This document shows, in pieces, positions 1 to 6,820 of a stretch of 8,873 nucleotides of DNA; position 1 is the stretch's first letter; each line of letters starts with the position of its first letter. Below the pieces are notes generated by a model. That model did no database searches. It was not told the origin of the DNA and saw only the letters and a program-made list of their open reading frames with translations. A program made the position numbers and the translations under genes. This DNA comes from Euryarchaeota archaeon UBA182 (GTDB lineage: Archaea > Thermoplasmatota > Poseidoniia > Poseidoniales > Thalassarchaeaceae), in the NCBI GenBank assembly GCA_002495675.1, contig DAGH01000027.1:1-8873 (forward strand), in the 5' to 3' direction.

Positions 1-282
1 GAATTCGGCCCTGAGCGACCTGTTCCATCTCACCTTGGTGCTGATTCTGTTGACCGTCCACCTCCCATACAACTGGCTGTGGCTGTATAGGGTCAGCCCA
101 TTGTCGAACCTCATCAGGAGGGCCTTGCCACGGGACGTGACAGACTCGACGCTCGCTTCCCCGAGGACCCCATCAAACTCTGAGATAGGGGGATATGGCA
201 GCTTGATCGATGTCAGCGCGCCTCCAACGAGCCTGCGCGCGACTTTGTCCGCTGCACGCCTGATCTCGGGCCCCTCCGGCAT
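1..282 (-). CDS. nei: Endonuclease VIII-like DNA glycosylase (Nei/Fpg family), N-terminal part only
   Basis: This is the start of a base-excision-repair enzyme that removes oxidised bases (pyrimidines for Nei) and nicks the abasic site. The 94 codons are open and run off the left edge. The protein begins MPEGPEIRRAAD, the Fpg/Nei N-terminus. Pro2 is the Schiff-base nucleophile and Glu3 the general acid of the family. Lys53 in SRGKALL is the conserved beta-hairpin lysine. LYSHSQLYGRW (residues 65-75) closely resembles the E. coli Nei motif LYSHNQLYG, which favours Nei over Fpg. The helix-two-turn-helix and C-terminal zinc finger would lie outside the window. The ATG (282-280) shares one base with the TGA of the deacetylase gene upstream (TGATG), so translation is probably coupled. 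Fpg/Nei proteins are uncommon in Archaea, so acquisition from bacteria is likely (inference). Family is near certain; substrate preference is not. Confidence 0.9.
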   Translation of the reverse strand, partial: MPEGPEIRRAADKVARRLVGGALTSIKLPYPPISEFDGVLGEASVESVTSRGKALLMRFDNGLTLYSHSQLYGRWTVNRISTKVRWNRSLRAEF

Positions 283-1304
283 CAGACCGCCTCACGTTCA
301 CGATGCCGTCCTTCCGGTCCAGTCGCGCGCTGCATCCGGCCATTCGCGATCGCAGCGTCTGTAAAGAGGTCGAGGAAGGCGTCCACGGTGTGCCCGATCG
401 GGTCGGAGTACCCCCCTCCCATGAAGATGACACATGGCAGCCCTTGATCCACCACGTGGGACAGGACCATTTGGTTTCGAAGCCTCATCCCAAGTCTCGA
501 CACCTCGAGTTTCCCCAGAGCATCGCTCGCAAGAGCGTCGACGCCGGCCTGGAACAGCAAGACGTCGGGTGAGAAGCCGCTGACAATGTCCAACCCCTCC
601 TGCACCCGGTCAAGATACTCCGAGTCCCCTGCCCCGGCTGGCAGCGGCAGGTCGAAGTCACTGGCTACCTTTCTGAACGGGAAGTTCGCTTCACAGTGGA
701 CGGAGACTGTGAGGGCCCCAGGGGTATCCCGGAGGATTGCGGCGGTCCCGTCGCCTTGATGCACATCGAGATCGAGGACTGCGACCCGTTCGACACCTTC
801 TCTTTCCAATGCGATTTTGGCACAGACCCCTATGTCGTTGAAGACGCAGTAGCCAGACCCGAAGTCGGCATGGGAGTGATGGGTCCCTCCTGCCATGTTG
901 CCGGATATCCCCCCATGCTGGCAAACGTGCTCCAACGCAGATATGCTCCCTCCCATGATGAGGAGCGTCCGCTGTGCGAATGAGCTCCTCCAGGGCTTTA
1001 GCCCGATCCTGTTGATCTCCCTGTCGCTCAGCCGACCACCAAGGAAACGATCGACATAGTCGGGCCCGTGTACCCTCAGAAGGTCGTCCGTGGAGGCGGG
1101 CCTTGGCTCGCGGAACTCGATGGGTGATGGGAGTTGCGCACCCTTTATGCGATCCTCCAACAGATGGTATCGATCGCGCGGGAACCTCGCGGAGGGGTCG
1201 ATACCCATCGTGTAGAGGTCGTGGTACCAGATCGATAGCGACGACTTCGGTAGGCCGGGATCGTCCTCGCCCTCGAGCCAAGGTGGTGGGGTGCCGCCAC
1301 TCAT
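282..1304 (-). CDS. Class IV (HDAC11-like) histone deacetylase-family zinc hydrolase
   Basis: A 340-residue zinc-dependent amidohydrolase of the arginase/deacetylase fold, cytosolic, expected to remove acetyl or longer acyl groups from lysines or polyamines. The catalytic set is intact. His142-His143 lie in GGTHHSHADFGSGYCVFND; zinc ligands are Asp180 and His182 in DLDVHQGDGT and Asp256 in AGVDALASD; the transition-state Tyr299 is in MGGGYSD. The stretch around 204-224 (HCEANFPFRK, SDFDLPLPAG) is typical of the HDAC11/class IV branch rather than AcuC or HdaH types. The start was set at ATG 1304, whose bases overlap the TGA of the membrane-protein gene (ATGA). The open frame extends about 98 codons further upstream but lies antiphase inside that gene and has no family similarity. 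The stop overlaps the start of nei. Substrate unknown: 'histone' in the family name should not be taken literally here. Class IV assignment is from recall of motifs. Confidence 0.92.
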   Translation of the reverse strand: MSGGTPPPWLEGEDDPGLPKSSLSIWYHDLYTMGIDPSARFPRDRYHLLEDRIKGAQLPSPIEFREPRPASTDDLLRVHGPDYVDRFLGGRLSDREINRIGLKPWRSSFAQRTLLIMGGSISALEHVCQHGGISGNMAGGTHHSHADFGSGYCVFNDIGVCAKIALEREGVERVAVLDLDVHQGDGTAAILRDTPGALTVSVHCEANFPFRKVASDFDLPLPAGAGDSEYLDRVQEGLDIVSGFSPDVLLFQAGVDALASDALGKLEVSRLGMRLRNQMVLSHVVDQGLPCVIFMGGGYSDPIGHTVDAFLDLFTDAAIANGRMQRATGPEGRHREREAV

Positions 1305-2191
1305 GATGAATCGCCCACAGGCTGGTTGCTCGCGAACATCCTCAGAATCGCGATGCCAAGGACCCCACTGAGGGTGAAGAGTATCATCGATGAGACCCCC
1401 GCAGCGGATATCGCAACCCTGATTATCACGGTAGAGAGGACGAAACCGGTGTTCCGAGCGAGATTTCGGAAGTCCGTGTAGAACCAATACGAGATAAGGA
1501 GGATGAGAATGTCTGCGAGGATGAGGAACGTGAAGAAGTCCAGGAAGAAGATGGTTCGGTCGACGGACCCCCCACCGTCCTGAACCGCTGCAATCCAACT
1601 GGTCAACGAGGAGAGTGCGATCACTGCGAAGACGACGAGCATGAGGTTCGCAATTGCCTTCTTGGTCAGTATGAATATCGAGACCTCCTCGCTGAGAGTC
1701 GCTGAGTCATCAACGCCCTTCTTCATGTTGTGATAGGCGAGGGAGGTGTAGAACAGCGCTAGGAAGGCAGCGCACTCGACCAGCAGGAAGCCGACGTCGC
1801 TGCTTATTTCCCACCCCTCGGAGCTGTTTACATCAGAGAGCCTCTTCAGAATGTCCCGAACTACTAGGAGCGTAGCGATTTCATATTGTTTCCCCACCGA
1901 GGATGAGAACGACTCTGGTATGGTTCTGATGAGTTGGTACACCTCATAAGCCAGCAAGATGGAAAATGGGGTATATAGCGCAGAGAGGGGCGATTTCACC
2001 AACTCCATCGAGTCACCCTCAATCGTCAGTTGCCCGGAGTTGTGCAACGCCCACAAAAGGAGGTGGGAAGCGAAGCCGATGACCGCAGCAGCGATGGCTA
2101 CCTTTCGCACTTTGTCATCGGCATCAGGCCCCATCAGCACCTCGAAACCGGCATTCACGGCATTCCGCATGGCACTGATGCCCGAACTCAT
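1301..2191 (-). CDS. Uncharacterised multi-pass membrane protein
   Basis: A 296-residue integral membrane protein whose function I cannot name. Hydrophobic segments lie near residues 30-50, 69-88, 133-153, 176-200 and 213-237, with a long one at 248-284 that may be two helices, giving about six or seven passes. A cytosol-facing amphipathic block at 67-120 stands out (KSPLSALYTPFSILLAYEVY, then SVGKQYEIATLLVVRDILK). I recall similar 'YTPFS-YE-Y ... KQYEI' blocks in hypothetical membrane proteins of marine Bacteroidetes, but cannot confirm this here. ATG 2191 was chosen because a TATA-like box is centred 27 nt upstream. A TTG at 2215 would add eight residues but would sit within that box. It is first in an operon with the deacetylase and nei, overlapping the former by 4 nt (ATGA). 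A role in sensing or transport is possible but nothing in the sequence decides it. Confidence 0.85.
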   Translation of the reverse strand: MSSGISAMRNAVNAGFEVLMGPDADDKVRKVAIAAAVIGFASHLLLWALHNSGQLTIEGDSMELVKSPLSALYTPFSILLAYEVYQLIRTIPESFSSSVGKQYEIATLLVVRDILKRLSDVNSSEGWEISSDVGFLLVECAAFLALFYTSLAYHNMKKGVDDSATLSEEVSIFILTKKAIANLMLVVFAVIALSSLTSWIAAVQDGGGSVDRTIFFLDFFTFLILADILILLISYWFYTDFRNLARNTGFVLSTVIIRVAISAAGVSSMILFTLSGVLGIAILRMFASNQPVGDSS

Positions 2192-2213
2192 AGCACTTAG
2201 TAGTGAATTTGTC

Positions 2214-2222
2214 AAAATTAAA
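2214..2222 (-). promoter_or_regulatory. TATA-like box for the membrane protein-deacetylase-nei operon
   Basis: Read on the minus strand this is TTTAATTTT, the most AT-rich stretch of the divergent intergenic region. Its centre lies 27 nt upstream of ATG 2191, the spacing expected for an archaeal TATA element driving a leaderless or nearly leaderless transcript. No Shine-Dalgarno sequence precedes the ATG. The element is inferred from position and composition only. Confidence 0.5.
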
Positions 2223-2240
2223 CAATATCACAGGAAAAAT

Positions 2241-2253
2241 GGGGATATTCCCC
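2241..2253. promoter_or_regulatory. Dyad GGGGA-TAT-TCCCC, possible operator in the divergent promoter region
   Basis: A perfect inverted repeat with 5-bp arms around a TAT centre lies 15 nt before the uvrA ATG at 2268 and about 50 nt upstream of ATG 2191 of the opposite operon. Its inner GATATT could also act as a weak TATA element for uvrA. It could be a binding site for a dimeric regulator or a short 5' leader hairpin. Only one copy was noticed in the window. A chance palindrome is possible. Confidence 0.35.
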
Positions 2254-2267
2254 TCGTGGGTGCGAGC

Positions 2268-5264
2268 ATGAGTTCAAGGGCCATGAGAGTCGGAAACCAC
2301 CCAATGACCGACAAGGCCAGGCATCAGGATCTACAAGCAGTAGATGGATGGATCGAGGTCAGGGGGGCTAGAACTCACAACCTGAAAAACGTGGACGTAA
2401 AGGTGCCCAGAGGCAAGTTCGTGGTTTTCTCGGGCGTTTCAGGGAGTGGAAAATCCAGCCTCGCATTTGATACGCTTTACGCCGAAGGGCAACGTCGATA
2501 CATCGAGAGCCTCTCCTCCTACGCGAGACAATTCCTCGGTCAGATGAAGAAGCCAGACTGTGACAGCATCGAGGGCCTATCCCCCGCAATCAGCATAGAT
2601 CAGAAGCAAGGTAGCCATAACCCTCGGTCCACCGTGGCAACCGTGACCGAGATAATGGATCACCTCAGGCTACTATGGGCCAGAATCGGCGTCCCACACT
2701 GCCCCGAGTGCGGCAATGAGGTGGCAAGGAGAACAGTTCAGGAGATCGTGGATGACGTACTGTGGAAATTCTCAAATCACGGAATCGCAGTCTGGTCCCC
2801 CGTCGTCAGGAACAGGAAGGGAACCCATGCGGATCTGTTCCAAGCCATGGTGGAACAAGGATACCTCGCAGGCCGTGTGAATGGTCGAGATGCTGACTTC
2901 GAAAATCCACCGGAACTCGAGAAGAACCTCCGTCACGACATCGACGTCAGGATAGACCGGGTCCGTATCTCCAGATCCAACAGACAGAGGTTGACTGAGG
3001 CGATAGAAATTGCCCTTAGGTTGGGCGGAGGGACCGTCGCGATCGAGAACATGGAGGTACCAGCAGACTCGGAATGCGAATACGAAGAGGGGGAGATAGT
3101 CGCATATTCGGAGGAATTCGCATGCCCCGTTCACGGTTCCTTCCTACCCGAGATGTCACCGCGAGTCTTCTCATTCAACAACCCGCTTGGCGCCTGCCCG
3201 GCCTGCCAAGGGCTGGGGGTGCAGAGAGAATTCTCCCCTGAACTGGTGATCGACCAGAATTCCACGATAGAAGAGGGTTGTATCAAGCCCTTTCGAAGGT
3301 CGATGATGTCAGGTTGGTACAAAAGCCAGATGATTCAGGTATCAAAACATTACTCGATACCAACAGACGTCCCATTCCATGCTCTAGACGACGACCACAA
3401 GGACATACTTCTGTATGGAACGGGGTCGACGACCATTGGGTTCCACTTTGAATCCGATAGGGGATCGTCATATCGAATGAACAGGCCATGGGAAGGCGTC
3501 TTCGCAAGGCTCCGAAGAACTCTGACTGACACCAGCTCCGATCGAACGAGGTCAAGACTCTCAGCCTACATGACGGACGAGCCATGCTCTTCCTGCGAAG
3601 GCAAGAAATTGAACACCGCAGTCTCGATGGTTTCAGTGGGCGGTATTTCACTGCCAGATTTCTCCGCATCGACCGTCATGGAGGCACTTGCGATCGTACA
3701 TGCATGGAAAACGACAGAGGTGGACCCCATATGGGATGACTTGGAGAGGGACCGCCCGAGCGGCGAGACCCTCGACAAGACAGAGATCCTGGACGAACGA
3801 TCCCTCTACATAGGGAATGACGTGATCAAGGAGATAGAATCCAGGTTGCGTTTCCTCGCCCTCGTCGGCCTCGACTACCTCACCATGGACCGAAGAGCCA
3901 ACACTCTTTCTGGGGGCGAGTCGCAGAGAATAAGGCTGGCAACCCAAATCGGAACGAGGCTCACGGGCGTCATGTACGTCCTGGATGAGCCAAGCATCGG
4001 TCTCCACCCCAGAGACAATTCCCGCTTGCTGGACACTCTAAGGGAACTGACTGATCTGGGCAACACCTTGATCGTCGTCGAGCATGATGAGTCCACCTTG
4101 ATGCAGGCAGATTGGCTTGTGGACCTCGGCCCAGGAGCGGGGAAGGAAGGTGGAGAGGTAATAGTCAGCGGCCAAATTGATGATCTGATCGACAACTCGA
4201 GATCTGAGACTGGGGCTTACTTGTCGGGAAGGAAGACCATACCCGTTCCGAACCAGCGAAAGGCCACCCAAGGCGGATGGCTAGTGGTGAAGAACGCGAA
4301 ACAGAACAACCTCCAGAGTCTCGACGTCGCCTTTCCCCTTGGTTGCATGATTGCGGTGACAGGGGTTTCCGGGAGTGGGAAGTCCTCGCTCGTGACAGAG
4401 ACTCTCGCCCCTGCGCTCCTCAGGTCACTGCATCGATCGGACACGACCCCCGGCCGCCATGATGGGATCGAAGGCATGGAGCATGTGGACAAAGCGATCG
4501 TCATTGACCAGTCCCCCATAGGTCGTACCCCCCGATCCAACGCTGCAACCTACACAGGAGTCTTCGATCTGATTAGAGCGCTATTCGCCGAAACCACCCT
4601 CTCCAAAGAGCGGGGGTACAAACCCGGCCACTTCTCCTTCAATGTTCGTGGTGGGAGGTGTGAGTCGTGCAAGGGCGCGGGATCATCGGTATTGGAGATG
4701 AATTTCCTCCCAGACGTATGGGTGACATGCGAGATCTGCAAGGGGAAAAGATACACTAGAGAAACGCTGGAAGTTGAGTGGAAAGGGAGAACGATACATG
4801 ACGTGTTGGAGATGTCGGTCGACGAGGCCTGCAAGCTATTCGAGAATCAGAGCAAAATAAGCAGAATACTCACAACATTGCAGGACGTTGGCCTTGGGTA
4901 CATCCGACTCGGCCAACCTGCAACAACCCTCTCTGGGGGAGAGGCACAGAGAGTCAAGCTTGCCACTGAACTACACCGACCACCAAAGAAGCACACGTTC
5001 TACATCCTCGATGAGCCAACGACGGGCCTCTCGTTGTTCGACGTCCACCAACTAGTCGACGTCCTCCTCAGAATAAGGTCGAATGGCCACACCGTCGTAA
5101 TAGTCGAGCATCATCTGGATGTGGTGAAGTCTTGTGATTGGGTTATCGACCTAGGGCCAGAGGGTGGCTCAAGGGGAGGAAGTCTAGTCGCCCAAGGCAC
5201 TCCAGAGGACATCACTGCAGTGGAAGAGAGCCACACTGGCCGACACCTGACCGATTTGCTCTAA
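2268..5264 (+). CDS. uvrA: Excinuclease ABC subunit A (UvrA), nucleotide excision repair
   Basis: UvrA is the dimeric ABC ATPase that, with UvrB, scans DNA for bulky lesions and loads UvrB before UvrC cuts. From ATG 2268 the protein has 998 residues (E. coli 940). In order: IEVRGARTHNL at 29-39; Walker A GVSGSGKS 56-63; UvrB-binding and insertion regions; first zinc module Cys286/His289 with Cys310/Cys313; signature LSGGESQ 547-553; Walker B VLDEPSIGLH 571-580; second Walker A GVSGSGKS 699-706; second zinc module Cys798/801 and Cys821/824; signature LSGGEAQ 888-894; Walker B ILDEP 913-917. Both ATPase sites look intact. Start choice is uncertain: ATGs at 2268, 2283 and 2304 are in frame; the last best fits the usual family N-terminus. 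The frame is open back to 1959, but that part lies antisense within the membrane-protein gene. uvrB and uvrC are not in the window. Archaeal UvrA is generally considered acquired from bacteria. Confidence 0.97.
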   Translation: MSSRAMRVGNHPMTDKARHQDLQAVDGWIEVRGARTHNLKNVDVKVPRGKFVVFSGVSGSGKSSLAFDTLYAEGQRRYIESLSSYARQFLGQMKKPDCDSIEGLSPAISIDQKQGSHNPRSTVATVTEIMDHLRLLWARIGVPHCPECGNEVARRTVQEIVDDVLWKFSNHGIAVWSPVVRNRKGTHADLFQAMVEQGYLAGRVNGRDADFENPPELEKNLRHDIDVRIDRVRISRSNRQRLTEAIEIALRLGGGTVAIENMEVPADSECEYEEGEIVAYSEEFACPVHGSFLPEMSPRVFSFNNPLGACPACQGLGVQREFSPELVIDQNSTIEEGCIKPFRRSMMSGWYKSQMIQVSKHYSIPTDVPFHALDDDHKDILLYGTGSTTIGFHFESDRGSSYRMNRPWEGVFARLRRTLTDTSSDRTRSRLSAYMTDEPCSSCEGKKLNTAVSMVSVGGISLPDFSASTVMEALAIVHAWKTTEVDPIWDDLERDRPSGETLDKTEILDERSLYIGNDVIKEIESRLRFLALVGLDYLTMDRRANTLSGGESQRIRLATQIGTRLTGVMYVLDEPSIGLHPRDNSRLLDTLRELTDLGNTLIVVEHDESTLMQADWLVDLGPGAGKEGGEVIVSGQIDDLIDNSRSETGAYLSGRKTIPVPNQRKATQGGWLVVKNAKQNNLQSLDVAFPLGCMIAVTGVSGSGKSSLVTETLAPALLRSLHRSDTTPGRHDGIEGMEHVDKAIVIDQSPIGRTPRSNAATYTGVFDLIRALFAETTLSKERGYKPGHFSFNVRGGRCESCKGAGSSVLEMNFLPDVWVTCEICKGKRYTRETLEVEWKGRTIHDVLEMSVDEACKLFENQSKISRILTTLQDVGLGYIRLGQPATTLSGGEAQRVKLATELHRPPKKHTFYILDEPTTGLSLFDVHQLVDVLLRIRSNGHTVVIVEHHLDVVKSCDWVIDLGPEGGSRGGSLVAQGTPEDITAVEESHTGRHLTDLL

Positions 5265-5299
5265 ATCCAACCAAATCCCTCACAAATCGACAGCGTGAT

Positions 5300-5309
5300 T
5301 GAAAATACA
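5300..5309 (+). promoter_or_regulatory. TATA-like box upstream of the BI-1 family gene
   Basis: TGAAAATACA is centred about 22-23 nt before ATG 5327, in the 62-nt gap after uvrA. The spacing suits a leaderless archaeal transcript, and no Shine-Dalgarno sequence precedes the ATG. It suggests this gene is transcribed separately from uvrA. No T-rich terminator or hairpin was seen between the two genes. Confidence 0.45.
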
Positions 5310-5326
5310 TCCCCCATCGGAGTGCC

Positions 5327-6133
5327 ATGTACCGATCAAGCAACATCGCTTTGAGCGAATCCACCTTCCAAAAGAGCTCATACCCAGACAAACCATGGTG
5401 GGAGGCCGGAAACACGTCTGTGCAGAACCGTGGAATGACAATAGAGGGTGTGGCTGAGAAAGGCGCCTTGACCTTCCTCCTCTTCATAACGTCGGGGATG
5501 ACAATTTGGGGCCTCGGGCTCACCGGTCAGCCAGAAGTCGCAATAACACTATTTTTTGTCGGCTTCATCTTGAATGCAGTCTTTAGCATAATCCTATTCC
5601 TGTCCTGGTTCACGTCCTCCTTCCAAGGCCTATTCGCAAATCCCGTGTTCGTTTTGGCATATTCGACTTCACAAGGCCTCCTTATCGGTGGAATGACCTA
5701 CGCTCTCGAGCACTTCGGAGGCTACCAGGGCATCACCATCCAAGCTTTCCTAATCACTGGAATGATCTTCGGGGCCATGTTGGGAGTATATCGATCGGGA
5801 CTAATAAACGTCAACCACAATTTCAGAATCGCCCTCTACAGTGCCGTATTTGGAATCATGATGGTTTACCTCCTCTCATTCATCCTGTTGCTGTTCGGTG
5901 TGAGCATTCCACTCATCCACGGATCTGGCCCGATCGGCATCACCTTCTCCTTGCTCGTCATCGCGCTGGGAGCAGGGATGCTCGCCTCTGACTTCGATTT
6001 CATCGAGAGGGGAGTAGAGAGTGGGGCCCCCAAGGAGCTTGAATGGAGAGCAGTATTCGGCCTGACGGTGACCTTGATTTGGATATATCTGGAAGTCCTC
6101 AGACTGTTGATAAAACTCCAAAATAGGCGCTGA
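5327..6133 (+). CDS. Bax inhibitor-1/YccA family membrane protein
   Basis: A 268-residue inner-membrane protein of the Bax inhibitor-1 (TMBIM) superfamily, YccA-like branch. Characterised relatives are calcium-leak channels (YetJ, BI-1) or modulators of the FtsH protease (YccA). A soluble N-terminus of about 44 residues begins with RSSNIALSE, resembling the SSNPALSE start common in this branch. It is followed by seven hydrophobic segments near 46-65, 71-94, 104-126, 136-154, 168-191, 204-220 and 240-260. The region after the sixth helix reads ASDFDFIERGVESGAPK (220-236), and the last helix FGLTVTLIWIYLEVLRLL (244-261); these two are the clearest family marks. Asp222 and Asp224 are candidates for the acidic pair that gates calcium-leak relatives, but this is not proven. 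The gene has its own TATA-like box. The actual function in this organism is unknown. Confidence 0.9.
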   Translation: MYRSSNIALSESTFQKSSYPDKPWWEAGNTSVQNRGMTIEGVAEKGALTFLLFITSGMTIWGLGLTGQPEVAITLFFVGFILNAVFSIILFLSWFTSSFQGLFANPVFVLAYSTSQGLLIGGMTYALEHFGGYQGITIQAFLITGMIFGAMLGVYRSGLINVNHNFRIALYSAVFGIMMVYLLSFILLLFGVSIPLIHGSGPIGITFSLLVIALGAGMLASDFDFIERGVESGAPKELEWRAVFGLTVTLIWIYLEVLRLLIKLQNRR

Positions 6134-6145
6134 AGCCCAGGACGG

Positions 6146-6152
6146 ATATTTA
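6146..6152 (+). promoter_or_regulatory. TATA-like box upstream of the LysE/RhtB gene
   Basis: ATATTTA is centred 30 nt before ATG 6179 in the short gap after the BI-1 gene. It would place transcription initiation within a few bases of the ATG. It is also the reason for preferring ATG 6179 over the in-frame TTG 6167 or GTG 6170. Confidence 0.5.
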
Positions 6153-6178
6153 GCCGCGCTCGAACATTGGTGACTCAG

Positions 6179-6820
6179 ATGGACACCGACCTCATTCTGG
6201 CCTACGCCCTAGCGGGACTCACGCTAGCGGTGATCGAGGGGATCAAGCCGGGCCCACTTCTCACGATGGTGGTGAGGGAGACCCTGTCGGGCGACCTCAG
6301 GGCGGGAATATGGACAGCAGCCGCCCCGATCTTCACTGATGGGCCACTCATCGTTGTTAGCTACCTCTTCGCCTCCATACTCGTTGACAACCCGTCTATC
6401 CTAGTCCTGATCTCGATATTGGGAGCCCTCTTCATGTTCAAAATGGGCGTTGAGTGTTTCTCGATCGAGCCACCGACGCTGTCGAGCATTCTCGAGCCGG
6501 CATCTAGCAAGAAGGCATTTGGGAGAGGGGTGCTGACGAACCTTCTAAATCCCAATGTCTATGTCTTCTGGTTCTTGATCGGAGGGCCGATCATGGCCTC
6601 AGCGGTGAACTCAGAGCCGCTAGCACCACTAGCTTACGCTGCCACATTCATAATAGGCATTATTTTGGTCAAATGCCTCATCGCAATTATGCTTCACAGG
6701 ATGAGGGACGCCATGCCACGCCACATCTACAAGTCCATTCTGTCATTGTGCGGTGTTGCCATGATCATCTTCGCAATCGGCTACTTGGCATTCGCATGGT
6801 CTCAGTACCAATCGATCTGA
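6179..6820 (+). CDS. LysE/RhtB-type amino-acid (or metabolite) exporter
   Basis: A 213-residue membrane protein of the LysE superfamily, whose members export amino acids such as lysine, threonine or homoserine lactone-type compounds by proton exchange. It shows the hallmark EGIKPGPLLTMVV in the first helix (GxxPGP, residues about 20-32). Before the fourth segment it has LLNPNVYVFWFLIGGP, matching the NPK-type FW motif, and the total of about six helices and roughly 200-residue length fit the family. A cytosolic loop rich in Ser, Glu and Lys follows the third helix (about residues 97-118). The substrate cannot be read from sequence. The gene lies 45 nt after the BI-1 gene and 124 nt before the protease, with its own TATA-like box. 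An in-frame TTG or GTG would add two to four residues. Confidence 0.88.
   Translation: MDTDLILAYALAGLTLAVIEGIKPGPLLTMVVRETLSGDLRAGIWTAAAPIFTDGPLIVVSYLFASILVDNPSILVLISILGALFMFKMGVECFSIEPPTLSSILEPASSKKAFGRGVLTNLLNPNVYVFWFLIGGPIMASAVNSEPLAPLAYAATFIIGIILVKCLIAIMLHRMRDAMPRHIYKSILSLCGVAMIIFAIGYLAFAWSQYQSI

Noticed and set aside
1..6. EcoRI site GAATTC exactly at the window start, suggesting a cloning junction
   Set aside because: It codes in frame for Glu93-Phe94 of Nei and three more EcoRI sites lie inside uvrA, so it could be a clone end or coincidence. There is no vector sequence to support a junction.
173..983. Open frames in other phases over nei and the deacetylase, on both strands
   Set aside because: They overlap strongly supported genes and read as Arg/Ser/Gly-rich nonsense typical of shadow frames in GC-rich DNA.
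1305..1598. In-frame upstream extension of the deacetylase open frame (about 98 codons)
   Set aside because: It lies within the coding region of the membrane-protein gene on the same strand in another frame, has low-complexity Pro/Arg/His-rich translation, and the ATGA overlap start at 1304 is followed directly by deacetylase-like sequence.
1959..2267. Upstream extension of the uvrA open frame (103 codons)
   Set aside because: It is antisense to the N-terminal part of the membrane-protein gene, shows no UvrA similarity, and uvrA already exceeds the usual length from 2268.
3283..4540. Several minus-strand open frames of 100-130 codons opposite uvrA
   Set aside because: They are antisense shadows of a well-supported gene, rich in Ser, Arg and Pro, with no recognisable motifs.
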